Source: Pycnococcus provasolii (taxonomy: Eukaryota > Chlorophyta > Pseudoscourfieldiophyceae > Pseudoscourfieldiales). Taken from it: 64,000 bases of DNA. Every line of letters starts with the position of its first letter. Positions within the stretch are counted from its first letter, which is position 1. This document shows positions 37,222-46,554 of the stretch, piece by piece. The notes under the pieces are model-generated. The model was not told the origin of the DNA and made no database searches. It saw only the letters and a program-made list of their open reading frames with translations. The position numbers and the translations under genes were made by a program. The DNA lies in contig CP150553.1 in the NCBI GenBank assembly GCA_049487715.1, forward strand, positions 496,001 to 560,000. The letters run 5' to 3'.

Positions 37222-37415
37222 ACTTTGAATACAACACCAACCCTTACAAACCCAAATCGTCCATTTTACAACCCTTCCACCCACCGCAAGTCGAAAAACA
37301 TTGTCTGAAAATGACGGGCAGGACATGCGCATCATTTTGCAACCTTCACTTTTTTTTTCCGTTATAAAAATAATGACGTTTTGGGTTGACCAATATTGAA
37401 GTGAAACATAAAAAT
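37222..37415 (+). repeat. 194-bp dispersed repeat, copy 1
   Basis: Nearly identical to the reverse complement of 52369-52562 (only a few mismatches, for example CAATATTGAA versus CAATAGTGAA). It contains an A/T-rich core with T9, CCGTTATAAAAATAATGACG and GTCTGAAAATGACGGGCAGG. It lies between the LysM-lysozyme stop and the M20 peptidase relic. No coding potential or terminal inverted repeats were recognised. Confidence 0.85.
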
Positions 37416-37556
37416 AGCGCCTGTGGTAATATGGTTCCGAGGAAAGTGCAAACCGATCAAATCTTGCGACCAAATCTTAGTAAGTATTTACTTACATTGA
37501 TTCACTCGGACGCCGGAGGCTGAAGGACGATCCTCTTTTCGAAGGATAAATGTTTT

Positions 37557-37799
37557 TTACTCTTTCGATCGCATCACAGTCAGGTAAATGTTCTCAGCAC
37601 TTTTCAGCTGTGAAATTGCCAAAGACTCGTCCTTCGTGTGGGCGTCGGCGATAGTGCCTGGTCCGAGCACGACAGAGGGCATGTTGAGCGTCTCCGCGTA
37701 AACGCACGCCTCTGTTGCGTACGCTGCGCCACTCAGCGACGCATCGGGCACACCAGCTTGGTAGTCTAACACCACCGGACAGAGTAAAGTACACTTCAT
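37557..37799 (-). pseudogene. C-terminal relic of an M20 (ArgE/DapE-type) metallopeptidase
   Basis: Only ~65 residues are recognisable: GAAYATEACVYAETLNMPSV, VLGPGTIADAHTKDESLAIS, QLKSAENIYLTVM. This matches the end of acetylornithine deacetylase/DapE-like enzymes (tEa...P-x-V-V-x-G-P-G-x-x-x-x-A-H-x-x-D-E), including the last metal-ligand His. The N-terminal catalytic part and most metal ligands are absent. Upstream coding similarity stops near 37765, right where a copy of the recurrent 3' element begins, and the next gene starts at 37852. It is therefore a truncated gene fragment, unless it is the last exon of something rearranged away. Confidence 0.6.
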
Positions 37800-37814
37800 T
37801 ACTGAATGAGGGAT
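37775..37814 (+). repeat. Recurrent 3'-spacer element, copy D
   Basis: CCGGACAGAGTAAAGTACAC followed by TTCATTACTGAATGAGGGATC. It sits at the truncation point of the M20 relic and 38 bases beyond the stop of the DAO-family gene. Confidence 0.6.
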
Positions 37815-37851
37815 CTCAGTATTTCACAAGCATTCTATGTCTAAAGACGCC

Positions 37852-39669
37852 TCACGAGCGCGCACGAGAGGGCAACCAATGCATCTCACCCTCGCCGCCG
37901 TTGATGCGGTCAGCAATGTCGAGTGCCGCGAGACCTGTGAGAAGGTGCCCTCCACCGCCAACACCACCAGTCATGCCAACACCACCGTGCGCGATATTCA
38001 GGAGTACAGTCGGACGATCCAGTTCGGGCAGTGGTCCGACAAGCGGCAGGCCGTCGGATGAAACGAGAACATGGCCAGCCCACGGAAAGCCTCTCCGCCT
38101 TTCGCCGCGCTCGGCGTGCTCAAAGGGCGGTGGGTCTGGTCCAGCCCATCGCACAGTCTCCTCTGCGGCGTTGTTCGCATCCTCCTCACATCCACCAGCC
38201 ACCGCAATCAGCCATCGCTTAAGTGCCAAAGCGCGTCCTTTCGACGGACTGCTCGTGAGCGCGTCGCGGCGCCACTCCGCCGCGCCGTGTGCGCGCAACC
38301 TTCGTTCAGCACCTTCGCCATCCGCCGCAGCAGGTGGCGCAACGACCGTTGCTCCGACGTCCAGCACGCTCACCACGGTATCCTTCGCAGTCGACAAGTC
38401 AAGCGACCCAACCTGCGCAGCTCGACCCTTTCCACCTTTTGGCATCTGCACGGCAAAGCCGCGCTCCACCGCGAGCTGCGGCAGACCCATGTGCTTGAGC
38501 GTGCTTTTCGCGTCGCCGCGGCGTGCCGCCTTGACCGCCTCCGATGCATTCTGCGTGAGGCGGCGTGGCGCGGCGCCTGGCGATACTTCGGCATGAGCCT
38601 TGATGGTAGCAACAAGAGTGTCAATCGTGCCGAACCCGCCACACAGCACGGCATAGTGAAAGCCGGGAAATGTGCGCCCGCATGATGTTACGACCGTCTC
38701 GAATGCCTCGTCCGCCTGTGCCTGCGCCTTCGAGTGCGGGATATGCTGACTCAACGCGTCCGAGGCAAAGTCGCTCATGGACATGTTCTTAAAGGACACA
38801 GACGCCTTCCATGCCACTCCACCGCCACCACGCACGAGTGCGGCCACGCGTGCATCCACAGTGCGGCCACCGCGCGACACGAATTTCTCGTACATGCTCG
38901 CATGCAGCGCGTCGACATCTGTGACGCGTACCGCCGCCTCGTCGACGTACGCGGTGATCGCATCTGGCTCCTCCGGCCACCCGAGAGCTCGCACAGCCGC
39001 GGAAGCGAGTGGCGTTGTCCATGGGTCCACTGCAAGCTGCCGATAGGTGTCTGGCGAGCACGCCACGCGCAGGGCGTGCAGGTCGTCGTACCGCGCGTCT
39101 CGGCTGACGGTGACGTATCGTGTTGGCGCCAATAGGTGACTTGCGTTTGCCAGCTCCGCGACTCTTGTCCACGTGTCGAGCGCGCGGCGAAGAAGCTCGT
39201 GTCGCGTGACGGCTGCAATTTCGACGTGCTTCTTTTGCTGTTCGTCGCCGTGGTCGATCGCAATCCCTCTCAGCGCGAATGTGTCTCTTACGGATGCGAA
39301 TCGCGGCGTGGGCGGCCTTTCGTTCCTAGCAGTCTGCCCCACCGCCATTCGCCACACAGCCTCCGCAGTCGTCTGCACGCCAGTGTACACGACGTTGGAT
39401 GGCTCGCACGACGCCGTCGACCAGACAGCAGCGTTTCCGTCGCCTGACGAGGCGCACGACGGAACGTGCGTGTCGTCATCAGCGTCATTATCCTTGCTTT
39501 GCGTCCGTCGAGCTCGCCCCCACCTGGTGTCGAAGAGCGACACGCGGTGTCCTTGCAGCTGCAGGAGGAGCGCGGTTGCGATTCCGGACGCGCCGGCGCC
39601 GACGACGGCGACGCGGCACGGAGGAACGACGCGACGAGGCGGGAACCGACCGGCAGGGGGGTCGGACAT
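37852..39669 (-). CDS. FAD-dependent oxidoreductase of the DAO superfamily
   Basis: A 605-residue protein. A Rossmann FAD motif lies near the N-terminus (VAVVGAGASGIATALLLQLQ, followed by GHRVSLFD, with an acidic residue binding the ribose). The C-terminus has the DAO/DadA closing signature SSDGLPLVGPLPELDRPTVL, then NIAHGGVGMTGGVGGGGHLL, which contacts the flavin and substrate. The family oxidises amines or D-amino acids to imines with FAD. It is longer than bacterial DadA (~430 residues) because of Ala/Arg-rich inserts. No targeting peptide is obvious. Exact substrate unknown. It is divergent from the RUS gene, sharing a 216-base promoter that contains a telomere-like tract. Confidence 0.75.
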   Translation of the reverse strand: MSDPPAGRFPPRRVVPPCRVAVVGAGASGIATALLLQLQGHRVSLFDTRWGRARRTQSKDNDADDDTHVPSCASSGDGNAAVWSTASCEPSNVVYTGVQTTAEAVWRMAVGQTARNERPPTPRFASVRDTFALRGIAIDHGDEQQKKHVEIAAVTRHELLRRALDTWTRVAELANASHLLAPTRYVTVSRDARYDDLHALRVACSPDTYRQLAVDPWTTPLASAAVRALGWPEEPDAITAYVDEAAVRVTDVDALHASMYEKFVSRGGRTVDARVAALVRGGGGVAWKASVSFKNMSMSDFASDALSQHIPHSKAQAQADEAFETVVTSCGRTFPGFHYAVLCGGFGTIDTLVATIKAHAEVSPGAAPRRLTQNASEAVKAARRGDAKSTLKHMGLPQLAVERGFAVQMPKGGKGRAAQVGSLDLSTAKDTVVSVLDVGATVVAPPAAADGEGAERRLRAHGAAEWRRDALTSSPSKGRALALKRWLIAVAGGCEEDANNAAEETVRWAGPDPPPFEHAERGERRRGFPWAGHVLVSSDGLPLVGPLPELDRPTVLLNIAHGGVGMTGGVGGGGHLLTGLAALDIADRINGGEGEMHWLPSRARS

Positions 39670-39716
39670 TATTGAGAGATATGGCGGAGGGGGAGAGAGA
39701 GCAGGTAAAGGTTACG

Positions 39717-39754
39717 GTTAGGGTATTGGGGTTTCTGGTTAGGGTTAGGGTTAG
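39717..39754 (+). repeat. Telomere-like tract in the DAO/RUS divergent promoter
   Basis: GTTAGGGTATTGGGGTTTCT, then GGTTAGGGTTAGGGTTAG, 48 bases upstream of the DAO start (minus strand) and 132 bases upstream of the RUS ATG. Confidence 0.75.
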
Positions 39755-39885
39755 CTGAACTCCGTTTTGTACTTTGGTTTGTGGCTGAAATCAAATCCAT
39801 CCGTCTCCGCCCTCCTACAAGAACTTTTTTTTTGGTATCTTCACTCATTCTTCTGTCTGTGATATTTGTTTTTTATATTTTTTTA

Positions 39886-41499
39886 ATGAAGAAGATATCT
39901 TCAGGAGGAGCAACTCGGCTTACTCTTACAGGTCTTAGTAATAGAACTGCTCGCCTTGTGCGTGTGCGTGTGCATGTGCGTGGTTCGGGTTTGTGTTCAC
40001 AGTTTCAGAGCTGTTTCAGAACTTTACAGCAGTTTCAGGGTGGTCATCATGATCATGCAGTGCGACTTCGTGCATGTGCAGCTTCGTCGTCCACTTCATC
40101 ATCGTCGGCAGATGTTAGTTCAGCAACTAGAACGTACCGCGTGACGATCGTCGAAACCACCGACGACGCACGATGGGGGGACACCGTGGTACGTCGATTG
40201 AGCACAACTGCAAGAGGAGGGGATGGTGACGACGACGACGAAGAAGAAGAGAACGGGAAAAACAAGACCAGTAGTCCTTCGATCGATCGAGTACGACGCA
40301 TCGCCCGTGCCACATTCCTTCCCGCAGGATATCCGAACACGGTCAGCAACGACTACGATAAGTGGCTGCCGTGGCACCTCGCAAGCATATTCGCACGCGA
40401 CATCATTGAGGTGCTCACGGCACAGAGTCTCGTCGTCGCGGTGGGACTTGGGGCGGCGCCGGGGGCTTTGCCGCTCGCGGCGGCGGCCAAGTGGGTCCTG
40501 AAAGACGGTGTCGGCAGCTTCGCCACGCTGCTTGCCGGTGGCGTCGCAGGAAATAGGTACGACGAGGACGTGCGAAGGTGGTGGGTCGCTTCCAGCATAC
40601 TCGAGGATGCCGCGCGCATTCTCGAGCTCCTCACGCCGTTCGCGCCCAAGTCGTTCCTCGTGATCGCCGGAAGTGCGAGCCTCGTCAGGGCTGTGGCTGT
40701 CACCGGGCGAAATAGCCTGATCAACGGTGCCATCATGCGTCACATTGGACGAGCGGAGAACTTCAGCGACGTTCGAGCAAAGCTCGAGGTGCAGGGACGC
40801 GTGCTTGCGCTCGCGAGCTTGCCCGCTGGACTGCTGCTATTCCGCGCAGCCGCGGCTGTGAATGCCGAGGACACGCCAATCGGGGCGATCGTCGCGGTGG
40901 TTGGCAGCTACGTCGTGCTCTTTCTCGGGCACGGCTACGCATGCTACAAATCGGCGTGCGCGCTAGAGCTTGATACGCTCAATCGAAGAAGGCTCGCTCT
41001 ATGTGCGATGGCCTTTGCTTGCGGCGATAGTCTTCCCACACCCTCTGATGCAGCGCTTCGCGAGGGTGTGTTTGCGAATCGATTCCCTCTCAAGGAGGTT
41101 GCGGTAGCATGCAAAGCTGGTGATGCGGCACGCGACTCGAGCACGTTCGATCGACTTGCGGCGGCATGCGTGGCAGGAGCCGCACGAGGCGGCGCGCACA
41201 TCGAGAATGTGGCACCATTCGTGGTGGGATTCGACGAAGCGCGCGCACGATCTGCCTGTGTCTGCGTGCCGCCCGATGCGCCACCCATCAACGTGCGCTT
41301 GGGTGCGCTTGCGGCGGCGAAAGCAAGCGCTCTAATTGCAGAGAGTAACGACGACATGCACGTCGTCACGGAAGCGAGTGCGTGGGCTGCCGCGAACGAG
41401 TCAGAATTCGAGGAAGCGCTGCGTCGCTCGGGCTGGCGGTCGGAGGCGGTGCTGTTAGGTGCTGCACCACGCGTGCGCGTGGCTGTCGAGTGCGTGTAA
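39886..41499 (+). CDS. RUS family (DUF647, root UV-B sensitive) protein
   Basis: A 537-residue protein from the first in-frame ATG. Residues ~135-330 match DUF647: FLPAGYPNTVSNDYDKWLPW (family FLPxGYPxSVxxDYxxYxxW), GALPLAAAAKWVLKDGVGSF, then the RxW...D...E-L-L-x-P motif (RRWWVASSILEDAARILELL) and RNSLINGAIMRHIGRAENFS (family aaR.a...hfA...N.aDv.aK). Hydrophobic helices follow. In Arabidopsis RUS1/RUS2 act in UV-B responses, vitamin B6 homeostasis and auxin transport, in plastids or at membranes. Which RUS subgroup this is cannot be told. The N-terminal ~110 residues are low-complexity (Ser, Asp/Glu) and may be a transit peptide. Upstream codons in frame are AT-rich and lack an ATG. Confidence 0.85.
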   Translation: MKKISSGGATRLTLTGLSNRTARLVRVRVHVRGSGLCSQFQSCFRTLQQFQGGHHDHAVRLRACAASSSTSSSSADVSSATRTYRVTIVETTDDARWGDTVVRRLSTTARGGDGDDDDEEEENGKNKTSSPSIDRVRRIARATFLPAGYPNTVSNDYDKWLPWHLASIFARDIIEVLTAQSLVVAVGLGAAPGALPLAAAAKWVLKDGVGSFATLLAGGVAGNRYDEDVRRWWVASSILEDAARILELLTPFAPKSFLVIAGSASLVRAVAVTGRNSLINGAIMRHIGRAENFSDVRAKLEVQGRVLALASLPAGLLLFRAAAAVNAEDTPIGAIVAVVGSYVVLFLGHGYACYKSACALELDTLNRRRLALCAMAFACGDSLPTPSDAALREGVFANRFPLKEVAVACKAGDAARDSSTFDRLAAACVAGAARGGAHIENVAPFVVGFDEARARSACVCVPPDAPPINVRLGALAAAKASALIAESNDDMHVVTEASAWAAANESEFEEALRRSGWRSEAVLLGAAPRVRVAVECV

Positions 41500-41520
41500 A
41501 TGTGTATACAACGTGTATTT

Positions 41521-41562
41521 CATTGGACAAAGTTTAAACTCAATTCCGTTACTGAAGGAGCA
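41521..41562 (+). repeat. Recurrent 3'-spacer element, copy B
   Basis: TTGGACAAAGTTTAAACTCA followed by ATTCCGTTACTGAAGGAGCAA. It fills most of the 64-base gap between the converging RUS and pseudokinase stop codons. Confidence 0.6.
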
Positions 41563-41563
41563 A

Positions 41564-42907
41564 TCACGTCTGTATGTTGTTTGCTCGCTCGACGAACTCA
41601 TCAAAGTCCAGCCTCGCTTTCGGATCGTGAGACCATGCATCGGCAATCAAGTCCATAAGCAATCGCGCACGATTCGCATCCATCTCTGGATGCGCACGAA
41701 GCACGCGCTCAACCGTGAGCGTGGGGCGAGCGCCGCGGAATAGCACGCCATCTGGATCAGGTAACGCCAATTCGTCGCCGATGTCGACGTCGGTCTTGCT
41801 GCTGTGCGAGCGAACGCGCTCGCTCCACCATGCGTACGTTCCCACCGGAGATACCGCGACGAAGTAAAGCAGCAAGCCGAGGGTATACACGTCAGCGGCA
41901 AACGGATCCACCGCCATCGGGCTTGTCGACTCGCGAATCCACTCTGGCGCAACGCCCTGCGAAAGTCTGCAAGCTGTTGAGCAACGCGTGCTTGGCACAG
42001 GATGCCTGACGTCATTGACATTATCATCCAATGATAAAGACGGTGGTACTCTTGTTGTTGCCGAGTTGATGGGCAATGGCGACTTATCATCATCGTCGGT
42101 CTGCCTTTCGTAGCGAGCAACCCAAGTCAGGTCAACGAGAACGACACCTCGTCGTTTGCTCAAAATAACATTCTCAGGCTGCACGTGACGATACGCAAGG
42201 TTCCTCTCGCGCAAATATGACAATCCACGGGCTGCGCCAATCACCGCCTCCATCGCCTCTTCGATTGGCAGCGGCATGCCTCGATTGCGTAGGACGCGCG
42301 CAAGTAATGTTTCTCCTTCCAGATGCTCCATGGCAAGGAAACATGACGGTCTTCCATTCTCGTCCCACAACGTGCAGTCTCTGTCGTCTCGTCGTGCGAG
42401 GAAGCGAGGAAATGGAGGAGCGTCGTCGTCGTCGTCGTCATCGTTGTCTTCGGCGACGCTGTTGTTGTGAATCAGGCAGAGCGCATTCATCTCTGCGCGG
42501 AACGATGCGGAGCGTTTTCTCGCGTCTCCCTCTCGCTCGTTCTCCTTGCCTCGCAGATACTTCAACGCCGCGTGCGTCGGTGTCTCACCTTCCTGAAGAA
42601 CGATGTACGCCTCGCTGACGGTACCTTGCTGTCCACTACCGATTTCGTCGCCAACAGCCACCATCATATCGTGCGTTGCATTCGGCGACGGACACGGCGG
42701 CACGGCGCGCGCACGCCACCCTCCCTGATTGTGTGTACTATTAGTATTATTATCATAATTCTTGCCGCGTGACCCGAAGCCGTCGTCGTCACCACGTGGT
42801 CTAACAAACAAACTCAAGAAATTGTGAGGAGTCATCGCGGCGATGGCGAGGATCACAACCGCCATGGAAATCACCAGCAAACGCACGCCACCATTGATTG
42901 TCGACAT
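41564..42907 (-). CDS. Membrane-anchored kinase-like protein (probable pseudokinase)
   Basis: A 447-residue protein. A single N-terminal hydrophobic anchor (VRLLVISMAVVILAIAAM) and a Gly/Asn linker precede a protein-kinase fold. The glycine loop is present (GSGQQGTVSEAY), as is the VAIK-type lysine (AALKYLRG). The catalytic loop reads YRHVQPENVI where HRDLKPEN is expected, replacing both the catalytic Asp and Lys; the DFG position reads VDLTWV, keeping Asp only. APE-like and C-lobe helices follow (ADVYTLGLLLYFVAVSP). The lack of the catalytic Asp predicts no or weak phosphotransfer, so a scaffolding or nucleotide-sensing role is likely. Topology (anchor then kinase) suggests type II orientation or a signal anchor. 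An Asp-rich insert (DNDDDDDDDD) lies in the N-lobe. Confidence 0.75.
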   Translation of the reverse strand: MSTINGGVRLLVISMAVVILAIAAMTPHNFLSLFVRPRGDDDGFGSRGKNYDNNTNSTHNQGGWRARAVPPCPSPNATHDMMVAVGDEIGSGQQGTVSEAYIVLQEGETPTHAALKYLRGKENEREGDARKRSASFRAEMNALCLIHNNSVAEDNDDDDDDDAPPFPRFLARRDDRDCTLWDENGRPSCFLAMEHLEGETLLARVLRNRGMPLPIEEAMEAVIGAARGLSYLRERNLAYRHVQPENVILSKRRGVVLVDLTWVARYERQTDDDDKSPLPINSATTRVPPSLSLDDNVNDVRHPVPSTRCSTACRLSQGVAPEWIRESTSPMAVDPFAADVYTLGLLLYFVAVSPVGTYAWWSERVRSHSSKTDVDIGDELALPDPDGVLFRGARPTLTVERVLRAHPEMDANRARLLMDLIADAWSHDPKARLDFDEFVERANNIQT

Positions 42908-43301
42908 CGAACAGTCGACTCCCCGATAATCTATTCTAATGAGAACAATACATAGAGTCGGCGTGCGTTTCAAAACGGATCGCGGACAGATTACTACAAA
43001 CCCCTAAAACTCCAGCAGAAACCCCGATTCCAGAGTTTTTAAGTTCGGGTTTTTCGCCCATCAGAGGGTGGTAATAAAAGCTAACCCATGACGTAATAGT
43101 TTTTAAAACGGAATTTAACCGATTTTGCGAATCCCCGGCCCAGATTCGGCGTACGATATTTATCCACACGGTCGCCATTGCCACGTGCCACGTGCCTCGT
43201 CATACTTTGCTGCATCTCGGGGGAGGAGGGAGAGTCGGTAGGAATAGTCGCAACCATCACGTTCCACTTTCTATTCACGCGCGACGATACGATACGATAC
43301 G
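42908..43301. other. Divergent spacer before the Myb-MYND gene
   Basis: Moderately AT-rich. It ends in an ATACG/GATAC pentamer array (43283-43301) right before the ATG. The neighbouring upstream sequence carries a TCTTACTCCC-free, unremarkable leader. No ORF of interest was seen. Confidence 0.4.
43283..43301 (+). repeat. ATACG pentamer array at the Myb-MYND start
   Basis: CGATACGATACGATACGATACG-type repeat abutting the start codon. Shorter versions of the same pentamer precede the starts of the two paralogous genes at 45613 and 47487, and the complement (GTATC)n occurs near 58402, 150 bases before the F-box/beta-helix gene. Confidence 0.6.
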
Positions 43302-44700
43302 ATGTCTCAACCCGATGGGGCTGGTGGTGCTCCGCCGTCAGCGCCGTACAGTCACCACACTACTGCTGCGGCGGTCGACGTCAGCTTTTGCGAAGCGGTC
43401 GACACGCTCATGGACGAGCGTGCCGACGACGACATGACGGTAAAACTCCGTCAAGGAGCGTTCGAGCGTCTCGCTGCCGAGCGCGCGCGTCTCCTCACAC
43501 TCGATGAAAAGAAAAAGACTCGCGAAATTCGCCCGGACCAAGAACACGGCGATTGGACGGAAGAAGAACACCGGCAATTTCTACTCGGACTGGAGAAGTA
43601 CGGCAAGGGCGACTGGCGTTCCATCTCGCGCAACTGCGTGGTGACGCGAACGCCGACTCAGGTGGCGAGCCACGCGCAGAAGTACTATCTCCGACTCTCC
43701 GCCACTACCCGCAAACGAGGGTCCATCAACGACAATTCTCTTCTTCATTGGATGGCACCAGAGCAGGCGATGCAAGCGATGTACGGCGCGATGGGAGGTG
43801 CACCGCATCCGATGACGATGGGAGGTGCACCGCATCCGATGACGATGACGTTGATGCAGCAGCAGCAGCAAGCAGCCGCAGCCATGGCAGCGCAGCAGCA
43901 GCAGATGGCGGCAGCAGCCATGGCAGCGCAGCAGCAGCAGATGGCGGCAGCAGCCATGGCAGCGCAGCAGCAGCAGATGGCGGCAGCGGCGGCTGCGCCC
44001 ACGCCCACATCCGGTGGTGCTCCCGACAGAATCGCGAAAAACGTTACTCAACGGGAGTTACTCTACGGGACTACGACGGAAGCGCAGAAAAAGCCTGAGC
44101 GACCTCAACCTGCGCTGAGCGACCTCAACCTAGCGCTCATGGACCGCATCAAGAAGTTGCGGGAGCGGAACACCGGGCTCCCGCGCTCGGGCGCGAGCGC
44201 CGCGGTGGCCCGCGTGCCAACCGTCGACGCCGCGTCTGGCCAATTTTCTCACGCACCGTTCAGCCCTCATGGCGCAGCAGCCAACCAGCAGATGGCGGCA
44301 GTGGCGGCGGCGGCAGCGGCAACGGGATGGAATCCGATGATGCGCGGTAACTACCTCTGGCCGAATAACAACATGGCTGCTTCGACGGGCAACACAGATG
44401 CGCAGACTCGTCTGGACAGCAGCATCAAGGCTCAAGACCGCGAGCCGGCGGTACGCACGACGCACGTGCAGTCGTGCACGTGCGCGCGCTGCGGGCAGAT
44501 CTCCGTCGGGTCCAAGGCCAGCGGCTCCTTGCAGACTTCATTGTACGGCAGCAACATCCGTGTGTGCACGGGGTGCACCGACGGCGGCGCCGAGGCGCCG
44601 GCTCGCTACTGCAGCCTCGAGTGCCAGTGCTTGGATTGGCCGCGCCACAAGAGGGAGTGCGCGGGCCGCGCGGCGGCGGTAAACAAGCGCAGAAGACACG

Positions 44701-44740
<40 letters not shown>

Positions 44741-44912
44741 GCAGCAGCAGCAGCAAACATGGGAACAACAACAACAACAACAACAACTATGGGCTTGCGG
44801 AGTCCCGAAAAAGACAACCAAGCGGCCGCGAGGCCGGCCTACGAAAGCGGCGGCGGCTGAGATAGCGGCGGAGAAAGCGGAGAAAGCGGCGGCGGCGGCG
44901 ACCCCCTACTGA
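43302..44912 (+). CDS. SHAQKY-type Myb fused to a MYND zinc finger
   Basis: A 536-residue protein. Residues ~85-140 form a plant SHAQKY Myb ([49 protein letters not shown]), which in plants binds TATCC or related motifs. The middle has a 33-base tandem repeat giving MAAQQQQ blocks. Residues ~387-450 are a MYND-type finger: CTCARC, a ~22-residue spacer, CTGC, then [20 protein letters not shown], the typical C-x3-C-x7-H-x3-C second half. A Gln-rich stretch and a basic tail ([15 protein letters not shown]-hook-like GRP) follow. MYND fingers usually bind Pro-rich peptides. A nuclear transcription regulator is the likely role. The gene heads a cluster with two rearranged paralogous units. Confidence 0.82.
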
Positions 44913-45064
44913 CTGGAAGATGCACGGGGCGCTGGACCCGTCGACGAAGGGCGCGCGTCGAGGAAAACAACAACAACAACAACAACAACAATAACAATAA
45001 CAATAACAATGTTCAAAGAAACTAGAGCACATTTTTTGACGATCGTGGAAACAACGACTACAAC

Positions 45065-45305
45065 TTCTAACTGCCTTCAGTTGAAAGAAATAAAGAATAA
45101 TCTGATAGTAGTAGTAGTGCATTCAAGTAATCTTAGTAACAACATTCTGAAATTCAATCATGATCTAATGAATGCAAGCTTTTGTACAATAGTAGTGGTA
45201 CAGTAGTAGTATGATTCGTACAAGCGTGACTTCAGCTGAGAGTGCGTCTTTGCGTTAGTCGCAGAAGCTCATGACGAGCATGTTGTGCTGCGCCATTGAG
45301 CACGT
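45065..45305. repeat. Repeated 3' flank of cluster unit 1
   Basis: From CTTCAGTTGAAAGAAATAAA through AAGCTTTTGTACAATAGTAG to GTCGCAGAAGCTCATG. The same order of blocks recurs at about 46555-46944 and 49070-49465, though the match here ends soon after the GTCGCAGAAG block. The last piece corresponds to the C-terminal codons of the gene at 49277, present here only as a short stub. Confidence 0.8.
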
Positions 45306-45394
45306 ACACCACCACTGATCGTTGACATCGACATGAAAAGATTGCGTGCGTCGTTAAGGATAGTTTCAAACGGATCACGGATGGAAGGGGGGAG

Positions 45395-45419
45395 CCCTAA
45401 CCCTAACCAGGTACCTGGT
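45395..45419. repeat. Telomere-like repeat plus 14-bp palindrome
   Basis: CCCTAACCCTAACC (minus-strand TTAGGG units) overlaps the perfect palindrome ACCAGGTACCTGGT (45406-45419). Lies 194 bases before the ankyrin gene start. Confidence 0.65.
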
Positions 45420-45612
45420 ACCCTACAAAACCTGAGACCACGATGGATGGATTGCTGCTAAGGTGAAAAGTTCGCGACCTCACGTCTTGACTTTATCGCC
45501 CTTTCGCGCCTCCCGTCGCAGCGTGCACATCACGCGATGCGTGCGTCTCAGCCGCATGCGTCGCGCGCGTCCCCCTCCGCGTCACTCTCTGTCATATTCA
45601 ATATACGATACG

Positions 45613-46488
45613 ATGACGAGCTCGCCGACGTCGTCGCGCCTGATAGATATCGCCATGAAGAAGCTACACGATTGCCTCTTCACACTTCTTGATAATAGTC
45701 ACAACAATTTGAATCATCGACCGGGAATGCAGCTCAACGACGAGGATCGTGCCCATAAAGGGACGGAGCTCATGCTCGCTGCTGCGTGTGGACACCAACA
45801 AGCGATCCGGGCACTCCTCAAAGAAAACGTCAACCTCGAAACAAAAGACAACGAGGGAATGACCGCGGTGCTTTACGCTGCATTGTTTGGACAAATTGAT
45901 GCGATGAAGATGCTCGTGCACCATGGCGCAGATGTGAACGCCAAATCAAAAAGTGGAAGAGGGGTGCTACACCAAGCTGCTTGCCCCGGCGGACATGTCG
46001 GGATCGTCGAGCCGGCGATAGCTGCAGGTGTCAATGTGCACGCGAGGTGCGAGGTAGGCTGGAGCGCGCTTCACTACGCCGCCACATGCGGGCATGTGTC
46101 ATTCACAAAGGCCTTACTCGCCGCCGGCGCGGATCCGGGCGCCAAGGACATCGTCGAGGACACGCCGCTCATGTCCGCCTGTTGCAAAGCGCACCTCGAG
46201 GTTGTGAAGGAACTCCTCGAAAACAACAGCGACGCCTACGTGTCCGCGAAGGACAAAGACGGATATGCGGCGATGAATTACGCCATGATGCACAATGAAG
46301 ACAGCATCGCGGTCCCGATTATGAGGGCGCTCATCGCCGCGGGCGCAGACGTCAACAGCAAGATGGACAAGGGCCGTGGCCAAGGATTCAGCTTGCATTA
46401 CATGGCGACGCTCCAGAAGAAAACTGCCTGCGCGGACTTGCTACTTAGTGCGGGAGCTCATCGTGACGATTGCGGGCTACGGCAATAA
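45613..46488 (+). CDS. Ankyrin-repeat protein (cluster unit 2)
   Basis: A 291-residue protein with about seven ankyrin repeats, for example ELMLAAACGHQQAIRALLKE, AVLYAALFGQIDAMKMLVHH, SALHYAATCGHVSFTKALLA and AMNYAMMHNEDSIAVPIMRA. These usually mediate protein-protein contacts. The start at 45613 follows an ATACG repeat, as in the neighbours; another in-frame ATG lies at 45556. The N-terminal SRLIDIAMKKLHD is shared with the gene at 47487 (SLLDIAMKKLHES) but not with the Myb-MYND gene. The 5' and 3' flanks are shared among the three genes, so the ankyrin body looks swapped into a duplicated frame. No catalytic domain. Confidence 0.75.
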   Translation: MTSSPTSSRLIDIAMKKLHDCLFTLLDNSHNNLNHRPGMQLNDEDRAHKGTELMLAAACGHQQAIRALLKENVNLETKDNEGMTAVLYAALFGQIDAMKMLVHHGADVNAKSKSGRGVLHQAACPGGHVGIVEPAIAAGVNVHARCEVGWSALHYAATCGHVSFTKALLAAGADPGAKDIVEDTPLMSACCKAHLEVVKELLENNSDAYVSAKDKDGYAAMNYAMMHNEDSIAVPIMRALIAAGADVNSKMDKGRGQGFSLHYMATLQKKTACADLLLSAGAHRDDCGLRQ

Positions 46489-46554
46489 GACGGGAGTCGA
46501 CTCATGAGTCGACTCGCTCGTGTGCTTGAGTGAACCCTAGATCTCTAATTGCCT

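Noticed and set aside
39781-39885. Upstream extension of the RUS protein by 35 codons
   Set aside because: Begins at GTG, is much more AT-rich than the rest and lacks an ATG; the first ATG is at 39886.
44425-44821. Minus-strand polyVal/polyCys ORFs in the Myb-MYND gene
   Set aside because: Antisense reading of CAA/CAG repeats that encode polyGln on the plus strand.
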